In this document: in pieces, positions 55,527 through 62,791 of the stretch
How positions within the stretch are numbered: position 1 is the stretch's first letter
Layout: each line of letters begins with the position of its first letter
From: an uncultured Clostridia bacterium
GTDB lineage: Bacteria; Bacillota; Clostridia; Christensenellales; Borkfalkiaceae
DNA length: 64,000 nt
Assembly: GCA_937920115.1 (NCBI GenBank)
Contig: CALGVF010000082.1
Coordinates: forward strand, 1 to 64,000
Reading direction: 5' to 3'
Notes under the pieces: generated by a model
Seen by the model: only the letters and a program-made list of their open reading frames with translations
What the model was told of the DNA's origin: nothing
Database searches by the model: none
Translations under genes and position numbers: made by a program

Positions 55527-56297
55527 ATGTTAGGTGCGGTAATAGGTGACGTTGTTGGCTCGCGTTATGAGTTTAATAACATTAAAACTAAAGATTTTGA
55601 ATTGTTTGGAAAGGGCTGTTATGCAACGGACGATACGGTTATGACCTGCGCCGTTGCGGAAGTGCTGATAAATAAAAAACAAAACGACAAAGATTATATC
55701 GTCGATACTTTTAAAAAGTGGGGCAGGAGATATCCCCACGCGGGATATGGCGGTCGCTTTGGATGTTGGGTATTAGGTAATGAGCGCGAGCCGTATAACA
55801 GTTACGGAAACGGCGCGGCTATGCGAGTTTCGGCGGTTGGTTGGATTGCTAAATCCGAAAAAGAAGTGAAAGATTTATCGCGGGAAGTTACGGAAGTTAC
55901 TCATAATCATCCCGAGGGAATAAAGGGTGCTGAAGTTGTCGCAATGTGTATTTATTACGCAAAGCAAGGCAAAGATAAAGCGTTTATAAGGGCATATGTT
56001 GAGAAATGTTATAATCTTGATTTTAATTATGAGGAATTGAGAAAAACATATACTCACGCAGAGGAGATTTGCCAAAACACCGTTCCGCAAGCGATTTTTT
56101 GTTTTTTGATATCGGATAGTTTTGAAGATTGTTTAAGGACTACTATTTCAATCGGTGGTGATTGTGATACTACAGCCGCCATCAGTTGTGCGATTGCCGA
56201 AGCCTATTATGGTAGTTGCGGATGTTGTGAAAAAGAAGTTCTTAATTATTTGACTCCCGATATGAAGAATATATTAAAAAAAGTAAAAACGAGGTAA
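55527..56297 (+). CDS. ADP-ribosylglycohydrolase (DraG/ARH family)
   Basis: A 256-residue protein with the family hallmarks: GAVIGDVVGSRYEF at the start, the metal-binding TDDT at 34-37 (YATDDTVMTCAVAE), PYNSYGNGAAMRV, VTEVTHNHPEGIKGA, and the second metal site GGDCDTTAA near 210-218 (usual form GGDTDT). DraG/ARH enzymes remove ADP-ribose from arginine. Encoded two genes after an arginine-type ART, it would reverse that modification, protect the phage, or undo host ADP-ribosylation. Confidence 0.9.
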   Translation: MLGAVIGDVVGSRYEFNNIKTKDFELFGKGCYATDDTVMTCAVAEVLINKKQNDKDYIVDTFKKWGRRYPHAGYGGRFGCWVLGNEREPYNSYGNGAAMRVSAVGWIAKSEKEVKDLSREVTEVTHNHPEGIKGAEVVAMCIYYAKQGKDKAFIRAYVEKCYNLDFNYEELRKTYTHAEEICQNTVPQAIFCFLISDSFEDCLRTTISIGGDCDTTAAISCAIAEAYYGSCGCCEKEVLNYLTPDMKNILKKVKTR

Positions 56298-56299
56298 TT

Positions 56300-56443
56300 A
56301 TGGATAGCGGAAATAACATAGAATTAACCACAAAACAAATCACGGGCAAGAAGAAAATTGATAAAGTTTTCAAGAAAAAGCCTGTCGTAAAAGAATTAAG
56401 TCAGTCCGAAATCAATAAAATGTTTGGAATTAAGGAGAAATAA
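56300..56443 (+). CDS. mini-protein with terminal MFGI motif
   Basis: A 47-residue basic protein starting 2 bp after the hydrolase stop (GAGG upstream). It ends SQSEINKMFGIKEK, sharing the (M/I)FG(L/I) tail of the scaffold-like and acidic head proteins. Possibly a peptide that docks to the capsid. Function unknown. Confidence 0.55.
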   Translation: MDSGNNIELTTKQITGKKKIDKVFKKKPVVKELSQSEINKMFGIKEK

Positions 56444-56447
56444 AAAT

Positions 56448-56771
56448 ATGAAAAAGCAGGAAATGTTGGACTATATCGATAAACTTATCGAGGACGAAAT
56501 CGAAGCGATTGACGGGTATCATAAAGGCATTGAAAAAATGCAGGATTCTCCGCGTATAGTCGACTTGTTCGGCAGAATTTATAACGACGAAACAAGACAT
56601 TTAACTGATTTGCAGGATCTTAAGAAAGCCGTTGAACAGCATGAAGAAGTTATGCAGTCTATCGAAATGCAGAGAATGTTCGGACTCAAAGATTGCGGAC
56701 CTGTCTGCGTGTATGGACCGCAGGGCGATGGAATAGTTATTACCGACGAAGATAAAGAAAAGAAGGAATAA
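56448..56771 (+). CDS. ferritin-like helical small protein
   Basis: A 107-residue protein from ATG 56448 (AAGGAG). Two helices carry E-x-x-x-x-x-x-Y-H (DEIEAIDGYHKGIEKM) and D-E-T-R-H (YNDETRHLTDLQDL), like half of a rubrerythrin/ferritin-type diiron bundle, which could be completed by dimerisation. The tail contains QRMFGLKDCGP. Location in the head region suggests a virion component. Confidence 0.6.
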   Translation: MKKQEMLDYIDKLIEDEIEAIDGYHKGIEKMQDSPRIVDLFGRIYNDETRHLTDLQDLKKAVEQHEEVMQSIEMQRMFGLKDCGPVCVYGPQGDGIVITDEDKEKKE

Positions 56772-56774
56772 GAT

Positions 56775-57635
56775 ATGGCGTTTATCAATAACAAGAAATT
56801 TGCAGAGATACGTAACGCGGCAAAAAACGGCGATGAAAAGGCATTGAAAGTATTACAGGCAATGCGTAAAATGCAACCGCAAGCCGATATCGACAGACTT
56901 GTCGAAGATTATTATGCTATACCTGCTCCCGCCGTTGAAGAGACTCCCGAAACGCCCGCTGTAACCGATGATTTGAGTCTTGACGATGTAAGTGTTGTCA
57001 ATTCGGTGATTTCGTCCGATATAGCCGATTCTGACGGCGACGTTACGACTATTACGTATAATCTCGACGATATCACAAAAGATATGGACGGGCTTATCGA
57101 CGAGGATGAAATCGAGGATATGTCGTTTTCGGATTTCCTTGCTGATAAGAAAAAGAATATGACGCGGGCGAGAAAGAACGCGGATTATTTCAAAATGTAT
57201 GATAACGACAGCAGAAGTAAGTACGCGACGGACGCGGTTGCAAAATACAAAGCGAAATTCGGCAACCTTGAGCGTGATATCGACAGACGCAACAAAGACA
57301 CGATGACCGCTTTGGGAATGTATGAGCAGAGTGTGGGTGACGAACTCGACGATGAGGTCGAACTCAGCGCGGACAATGCGGATAAAGCGTATTCGGATCT
57401 GATAGACAATTCGGGCGCGATGCACTCGTTTGGCAGGTATTGGGACGAAGAGGATAAAGCAAACGTTATTACGGAACTTAAGACTCTTATTAGTAAATAC
57501 GGAAAAAAGAACGTACTTGCGGCGATAAATACTTTGAAAAGCGACAACGAGAATTACAAGAGTTATATGCACAACAAGATAGACACCGAGGTTGGGAAAT
57601 ACTCTAAAAATCTCGAAAATTTGCTTGGCAAGTAA
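56775..57635 (+). CDS. head-region protein, unknown
   Basis: A 286-residue protein with a basic helical start, an acidic, Asp/Ser-rich middle (about 55-130) and a helical C-terminal half (KNMTRARKNADYFKMYDNDSRSK...). This acidic-plus-helical plan is like internal head or scaffold proteins. No family recognised. Followed by a terminator. Confidence 0.55.
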   Translation: MAFINNKKFAEIRNAAKNGDEKALKVLQAMRKMQPQADIDRLVEDYYAIPAPAVEETPETPAVTDDLSLDDVSVVNSVISSDIADSDGDVTTITYNLDDITKDMDGLIDEDEIEDMSFSDFLADKKKNMTRARKNADYFKMYDNDSRSKYATDAVAKYKAKFGNLERDIDRRNKDTMTALGMYEQSVGDELDDEVELSADNADKAYSDLIDNSGAMHSFGRYWDEEDKANVITELKTLISKYGKKNVLAAINTLKSDNENYKSYMHNKIDTEVGKYSKNLENLLGK

Positions 57636-57643
57636 TTTTTTTG

Positions 57644-57670
57644 AAAGGCAAGGGAAAACTTTGCCTTTTT
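57644..57670 (+). terminator. intrinsic terminator
   Basis: AAAGGCAAG (57644-57652) pairs with CTTTGCCTTT (57659-57668, one bulged T), then T-run. Confidence 0.75.
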
Positions 57671-57673
57671 TTA

Positions 57674-57701
57674 TTGATTTTTTTTGAAAATATGATATAA
57701 T
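57674..57701 (+). promoter_or_regulatory. sigma-70-type promoter
   Basis: TTGATT (57674-57679), 16-bp spacer, TATAAT (57696-57701), before the gene at 57719. Confidence 0.65.
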
Positions 57702-57718
57702 GAAATTAAAGGTGTATT

Positions 57719-58075
57719 ATGATACAAAAATTATTGATAGAAGTGGATGCGCCGATGCCGCTTCAGAGTTACGGAGAGGGACACGTTATTATGTATAATG
57801 CGCAAAGAGGAAGATATTATGTAACCACACGCGAGAACTTCCTTGCGGTTCAGAATGCAAAAATATCCGAACTTGAAAAAACGATTCTCGACACCGAGGA
57901 GCGTATAAAGATAACTCAGACCGAAATAAGTAAAACCGTAGGGGATTTAATACAGTCTTTTGCGGATTTTCAGACCAAATCGAGGGAAGAACAGGCTAAG
58001 TTTTATGAAACTTACAAAGAAACGAACGCTAAAATTCTTGACCTTGTAAAAAAATCTTGCGTTTCAGGAGATTAA
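57719..58075 (+). CDS. coiled-coil protein
   Basis: A 118-residue protein: a short N-terminal beta part (QSYGEGHVIMYNAQRGRYYV) and a long coiled coil (about 40-110). AAAGGTG ribosome site. First gene of the transcript with three membrane-protein genes and connectors. Possibly a virion fibre or head spike; unproven. Confidence 0.6.
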   Translation: MIQKLLIEVDAPMPLQSYGEGHVIMYNAQRGRYYVTTRENFLAVQNAKISELEKTILDTEERIKITQTEISKTVGDLIQSFADFQTKSREEQAKFYETYKETNAKILDLVKKSCVSGD

Positions 58076-58078
58076 TTT

Positions 58079-59101
58079 ATGAAAAAACGTAGTTTGTTTT
58101 TTGCTTCAATGGCAATGTTATTCGCTTTAGTCGGGAACTGCATATTCTTAACCGGTTCTCCGAGAGTTGCTCACGCTGAGGATAACGTTCCGCCGGCAGA
58201 AGAAAGCATAATCGAATCCGAATCCGAATCTGAGTCTGCGGGCGAACCGGAAAGCATTTCGGAGAGCGAGGGCGAAGTTGTAGAACTTCCCTGCAAAGTA
58301 ATAGTCACTGCCGCTCAGTACGGAGATATTATGATCGATAAAGAATCGGGCAACGTCGGCGATATCGTAACCGTTTATGCGAAACCGTATTCGTTATTTA
58401 AATTAAAGAGTATAACCGTGAACGGCACCGCGCTCGTTGCGAATGCCGATGGAATTTATACGTTTGCAATGATAGAGGGCGAAAATAAAGTATCTGCCGA
58501 ATTCGAGATAAGTCAATCCGAAGTTTCGTATATTTTGGGGCTTATCGAGGACGCTAAGAACGGCAATTTTGAAGATATATTCTCGTTAAAAAATTTATTA
58601 ACGCTTATAAGTTGGCTGATTTCGTTGTTTATGGGTAGCGGGTTCTGCATTACGTTGCTGAAATCCAAAAAGATAAAAGCTCAAACAACGGAAGAAATTT
58701 CTGCGGCTGTCGACGCGGCTACCAAGAGCGAAGTTGCGAAAGGTATATCCGCGTTCTTGAGCGAGAAGTTCGGACCGTCGTTTGACGCGCTCAGTACGAG
58801 TATAAACGACATTTCCGAAACGTGTCAGTCAATGGCTCGTTGTATGGTTTTAGGGCAGGAAAACACACCTGAAGCCCGTCTTGCTATTATACAGGAACTT
58901 TCGTCCAAATCTAAAAAAGCAGAGAGTTTGGCAGAGGAAGTAAAGAAGATTGTCCACGCAGAGATGGCTGACGCAGAAAAAGCGAAACAGGATAAACTTG
59001 ATTTAATTGAAGAACTCGAAGCAAAGAATCAGGCAATCGGAACGGACACCTCGGCAGAAGTCAAAACGGACGATAAACCCGATTTAGAAGGAAGATATTG
59101 A
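58079..59101 (+). CDS. exported, membrane-anchored protein with Ig-like repeat
   Basis: A 340-residue protein with a signal peptide cleaved after A-H-A (about residue 33), an acidic Glu/Ser linker, a bacterial surface-repeat domain (VIVTAAQYGDIMIDKESGNVGD...; about 76-140), a membrane helix (about 178-200, LLTLISWLISLFMGSGFC) and a cytoplasmic coiled coil to the end. So it would span the host envelope with an outside Ig-like module. Unusual among head-tail gen es; superinfection exclusion or a link of assembly to the membrane is possible. Confidence 0.65.
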   Translation: MKKRSLFFASMAMLFALVGNCIFLTGSPRVAHAEDNVPPAEESIIESESESESAGEPESISESEGEVVELPCKVIVTAAQYGDIMIDKESGNVGDIVTVYAKPYSLFKLKSITVNGTALVANADGIYTFAMIEGENKVSAEFEISQSEVSYILGLIEDAKNGNFEDIFSLKNLLTLISWLISLFMGSGFCITLLKSKKIKAQTTEEISAAVDAATKSEVAKGISAFLSEKFGPSFDALSTSINDISETCQSMARCMVLGQENTPEARLAIIQELSSKSKKAESLAEEVKKIVHAEMADAEKAKQDKLDLIEELEAKNQAIGTDTSAEVKTDDKPDLEGRY

Positions 59102-59115
59102 GAGGGTAAAATAGT

Positions 59116-60162
59116 ATGGGTGGAATTGAGAAAAACGACGGAAAAGACCAAAGCGCGGTATTTGTCGGCAAGAAAAAGAAGTTCGCCGAAAAACTAAGAG
59201 ATAACATACAGAAATTATTGATAGTCGCGGTATCTGCCGTGTACATTTTTCAAGGCTTCTTCTCTTTATCGAAAAGAGATACGACGGTTTTGGAAATCCT
59301 CGGCAGTATCGGATTATCGATAATTATCGGTGTCGTGATATCCGCAAGTATGAACTCAATGGGCATAAAAGACGGGCGCAGAAGCGAATTATTTGAAGCG
59401 TCTATGAAAGCCTACGGAGAAGCGAAATCCAAATCCACAAAATACTTCGATAAACTTCAGGCTTGGTGCGAGTACAAAAACTCAATCGATCTCGAAGCAA
59501 AGAAGAAAGATATCGTATTGACGGCAGGATTGTCGTGGAAAGGCTTTAAATTCGGGTATTACGACGAACACCCTGAAAGACTATCGGAAGAGCAGAAAAA
59601 GCAGTTAGAACGCGCGAAATCGGCTAAAATAGAAAAGTTATATTCGGGCGATCTTCTGAGCGACAGCAACAAAGATAAGTCGCTGTTCGGCAAGCCGTTC
59701 GGCAGATTCGGCAAATCGGAAAAAGATTATTCGTTGATTGTAAATACGTCCGATATGGTTTACAAAGTAGCAATCGGCATAGTCTGTGGTTTATATATGC
59801 TCAAGCCGATATTTTCCGAGCAGATTCTTGCGAATATGATATGGAACACATTGCAGATACTGTTGTGGTTGGCGTTCGGGTCTATGAAGTACGCAAACGC
59901 GAAATACTTTATGGAGTATGAATACAGACAATCGCACGTTATTCAAAAAACAGAATGTATAAACGAATTCTTTATAACAATGGAGAACCGTCCCGAAGTT
60001 ATCGAGCAGTTTGATGATGAAGTCGAAATCGATAAATACATTTTGGAATTCATAAACGAAAAGGAGAGAGCAAGAAATGCCGAACAATCAGCAGACACCG
60101 CCGGCAGTAGTGACGGAAACACCGAATCAGATTCCGATCCAACCGTCGAAAATGACGGTTAA
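59116..60162 (+). CDS. polytopic membrane protein
   Basis: A 348-residue protein with four membrane helices in two pairs (about 38-60, 65-85 and 215-235, 245-262) separated by a cytoplasmic charged region. It has no recognised family. It overlaps the next membrane-protein gene by 86 bp; the latter's strong AAGGAGAG site supports the overlap as real. Confidence 0.6.
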   Translation: MGGIEKNDGKDQSAVFVGKKKKFAEKLRDNIQKLLIVAVSAVYIFQGFFSLSKRDTTVLEILGSIGLSIIIGVVISASMNSMGIKDGRRSELFEASMKAYGEAKSKSTKYFDKLQAWCEYKNSIDLEAKKKDIVLTAGLSWKGFKFGYYDEHPERLSEEQKKQLERAKSAKIEKLYSGDLLSDSNKDKSLFGKPFGRFGKSEKDYSLIVNTSDMVYKVAIGIVCGLYMLKPIFSEQILANMIWNTLQILLWLAFGSMKYANAKYFMEYEYRQSHVIQKTECINEFFITMENRPEVIEQFDDEVEIDKYILEFINEKERARNAEQSADTAGSSDGNTESDSDPTVENDG

Positions 60163-60625
60163 AGAGTTCATTTTCAGGCTCTGCTTATATGTATTTATCG
60201 GCGGCATTTTGCCGTTTATATTCCTTGTTTGGCGGTTTGATTTGTTTAATCCGAACGCAAACAAGCCCGTAGTGATAGGCGGTTGGGGAATCGTTGCGAT
60301 ATTGTTTATTACGATATTCTTCCTTAAGACGTTGAAAGCGATCCGAAAAGGAATGATGTTTTCCGTATGGACGCGGGTTATAGACGCGATAACGAAAGTA
60401 TTTATTCCTTTGCTTATCGCGATTATCGTAGTAAATTTTGTCGGAAGTATTCAGAAAGAATTGTTTCAGTTCTTGGTTGTAGTATTTTTGCTTGAGATAC
60501 CCGCAACCGCGATAAATCCGATTCCGAGATGGACTTACGAAAACAAAATCGAAGAAATGTCGCTTGGGTTAGGTAAAATCGCAAAGAATATCAAAGAACA
60601 TTTATCAAAGTCTAAAGGGGAATAA
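60077..60625 (+). CDS. membrane protein
   Basis: A 182-residue protein with about four hydrophobic segments (about 28-50, 65-82, 105-125, 130-150), starting inside the preceding gene in another frame. A helical C-terminal tail follows. Function unknown. Third of a set of envelope proteins preceding the connectors. Confidence 0.6.
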   Translation: MPNNQQTPPAVVTETPNQIPIQPSKMTVKEFIFRLCLYVFIGGILPFIFLVWRFDLFNPNANKPVVIGGWGIVAILFITIFFLKTLKAIRKGMMFSVWTRVIDAITKVFIPLLIAIIVVNFVGSIQKELFQFLVVVFLLEIPATAINPIPRWTYENKIEEMSLGLGKIAKNIKEHLSKSKGE

Positions 60626-60627
60626 CA

Positions 60628-61005
60628 ATGCTTGACCTTTGGAACAGCAGAAGAGATATGTTTATAGAGTGCGAATGGTGGTCTGTAGATAAAAGAGAAA
60701 TAATTCCCGCAGACCAAATTTGCTATAAACGGACTCCGAACGGAACGTTTTTTGCTAAGGAAGTCAATTCGTACACGAGCGACAATCAGATAGTCGAAAG
60801 CGCGTTTATGGCTACGCAGAAAACAATCACGTTAGTTACGGGCGATAATCTGAGAACCCCGGTTGCGATAAAACAAAACGATATCGTAAGAATTGGCGAC
60901 GATATATATCGTGTGGACGGAATTCAGGAAGCCCCGATTAAAAAGCAAAATCAGTATATGAATTATGGGAGCAGTCGCACAACTTATTTGAGTTTACGCG
61001 GTTGA
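60628..61005 (+). CDS. head-tail connector / head closure protein
   Basis: A 125-residue protein with beta-barrel pattern: TITLVTGDNLRTPVAIKQNDIVRIGDDIYRVDGI is like the SPP1 gp16/phage head-tail joining fold (I-x-x-G-D-x-I-x-x-x-D). It begins 2 bp after the membrane-protein stop. It would cap the portal for tail binding. Confidence 0.6.
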   Translation: MLDLWNSRRDMFIECEWWSVDKREIIPADQICYKRTPNGTFFAKEVNSYTSDNQIVESAFMATQKTITLVTGDNLRTPVAIKQNDIVRIGDDIYRVDGIQEAPIKKQNQYMNYGSSRTTYLSLRG

Positions 61006-61011
61006 TAAGAT

Positions 61012-61371
61012 ATGGACGAAATTGACTGGGATAAAGAAAAACTTAAACTCGCGCGGATTATCGTAAAGAATTTGAAAGCAGAGTTTTCGGTTTTTCATTT
61101 ATCCGGTAATCTCGCGAATACGATAATCATAACGAAATACAGTAGCGAATCTCAGAGCGGGTACGAGGTAAACATTCCCGCAGAGATATACGATATTCCG
61201 CTGTATAGACGAAAAGGCGTAGTGGTCCACACAGGAAACGGCAGTTACGCAAACGAAGTCGATTTAAGCGGTGGGTTCAGCGGACGGCATAAAAACTATG
61301 TAGATAGGTGTATTCAGGCATCGATTCAGGAATGGCTCAGTTTATCAAGGATAAAGGCAAAGGTTGAGTGA
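61012..61371 (+). CDS. head-tail joining / minor tail protein
   Basis: A 119-residue protein (LKLARIIVKNLKAEFSVFHLSGNLANTI; EVNIPAEIYDIPLYRRKGVV), similar in layout to HK97 gp10-type neck proteins, and in the place expected for one. Identification is by position and length mainly. Confidence 0.5.
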   Translation: MDEIDWDKEKLKLARIIVKNLKAEFSVFHLSGNLANTIIITKYSSESQSGYEVNIPAEIYDIPLYRRKGVVVHTGNGSYANEVDLSGGFSGRHKNYVDRCIQASIQEWLSLSRIKAKVE

Positions 61372-61372
61372 A

Positions 61373-62194
61373 ATGGCAGGTTTGGATTATAATGCACTTG
61401 TAGAAATGATACGTAACAATATTGCGGACGTTATGACCGATCCGTTTTATGACGGTTACGATATCGAGGTCACGAATGAAATGCAGTTTCTCGAGAAGAA
61501 AGAGGGCTATAGAAATCGCATTTACATTGTTGTGAAGTTCGCTCCCGCGACGACGTTTTTCGGGCAGACTGTATTGAGTTTCACCGTTACCGCGATTTCC
61601 GAACATAATCACTGCTTTGTCTGCCAAAAACTGTTATCTGATTACGCTCAGAAATACAACTTAGAACAAGCAGATTATATTCAGCAGATATACGAAACGC
61701 CCTCGGTTATATTGAACTTTAACGAGGTGTACGAGGGTTTTGCCGCTGTTATGGCTATGAGCGGCACGTTCGTTATCGCTAAAGACATTGCGAGGATAAG
61801 TTTCGAGTATATATACACAGATGAAGATGGTAATGAGCAACCGCCCGAAACAGTAAATGCAATAACAAATTACTGTCAGTTTAATAACGACGTTGACAGT
61901 CAGGCGTTTTACGGAACGCACGATATCGCGGATTCTATAGCGAGAATAGGCTCGTTTTCTTGCGGATTATCGACGTATCTTTTCAACAACAGTCAACTGA
62001 TTAAAGACTGTTTAAAACTTGTGCAACTTGCCCAAAAAGACGCTACTCCGCTCGCAAATATAGATAAAAAGTTCAAGATTGTAGTACATTTCGGCGATAT
62101 GCTTGCAATGACTGTAGATATGAAACTTATATCTTTTAACTCCGAAGGCTCGTTGGGCGATTTGCCGATAGTATCTATATCTTTCGCAAAATAA
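61373..62194 (+). CDS. tail protein (terminator/tube-like)
   Basis: A 273-residue protein from ATG 61373 (AAGGTTGAG upstream; in-frame GTG 61364 overlaps the previous stop). The N-terminal half (EMIRNNIADVMTDPFYDGYDI...) is like tail-terminator proteins; the second half (FSCGLSTYLFNNSQLIKDCLKLV...VSISFAK) is beta-rich like a tube or completion domain. The assignment is by position. Confidence 0.5.
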   Translation: MAGLDYNALVEMIRNNIADVMTDPFYDGYDIEVTNEMQFLEKKEGYRNRIYIVVKFAPATTFFGQTVLSFTVTAISEHNHCFVCQKLLSDYAQKYNLEQADYIQQIYETPSVILNFNEVYEGFAAVMAMSGTFVIAKDIARISFEYIYTDEDGNEQPPETVNAITNYCQFNNDVDSQAFYGTHDIADSIARIGSFSCGLSTYLFNNSQLIKDCLKLVQLAQKDATPLANIDKKFKIVVHFGDMLAMTVDMKLISFNSEGSLGDLPIVSISFAK

Positions 62195-62205
62195 GGCGGT
62201 GAATT

Positions 62206-62781
62206 ATGGCGGCTCAATCAAGTAAACGTGTTGTAACGATCCGAATCGTCGGCGGTGGCGGGAGCGGCGATAGTGGCGAAAAGAAAACTAAGAAAAAATC
62301 CGTCGAATTCGATCCGAGAAAAATTTTATCAAAAGCGTTGGACGATGCGTTTCCGACTTTAGCAAAAGTAAAAAATAGCGAGTTGGCTCAGTTTACTATC
62401 AAAAAAGCGGGCGCGGTGCTGAATTCGTCTGTGTCTTACGCGACGAACAGATATTTTTCGCTTAAAGAAGATTATTTATCCGAAAACGTATACAACAATA
62501 TTAAATCGGGCGTAACAAAAGGCTTAGGAATGGCAAGTAGTTTAATATCCGGTGCGGCGGCAGGTGCAAAAACCGGAAGCGTTTTCGGACCTGTAGGAAC
62601 GGCAGTAGGCGCGGTTCTTGGTGCTTCGGTCGGTGGGTTCGGATATGGACTGAATCAATACGTTCAGTATCAGCAGAAAATGAGCGGGTATTATCAGCAA
62701 TTAAACGCCACAAACGCTCAGACGCAGTTCCAAGCAAAACGTTTAGGATTATCTAACGAGGGACAAAACACTCTGAATTAA
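62206..62781 (+). CDS. virion protein with glycine-zipper membrane segment
   Basis: A 191-residue protein: basic start, helical middle, then LISGAAAGAKTGSVFGPVGTAVGAVLGASVGG-type glycine-zipper (about 107-140), which could insert into a membrane, and a Gln/Asn/Tyr-rich end. Such proteins occur among tail or internal virion proteins that help DNA delivery. Role inferred. Confidence 0.55.
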   Translation: MAAQSSKRVVTIRIVGGGGSGDSGEKKTKKKSVEFDPRKILSKALDDAFPTLAKVKNSELAQFTIKKAGAVLNSSVSYATNRYFSLKEDYLSENVYNNIKSGVTKGLGMASSLISGAAAGAKTGSVFGPVGTAVGAVLGASVGGFGYGLNQYVQYQQKMSGYYQQLNATNAQTQFQAKRLGLSNEGQNTLN

Positions 62782-62791
62782 AGGGGCAATT

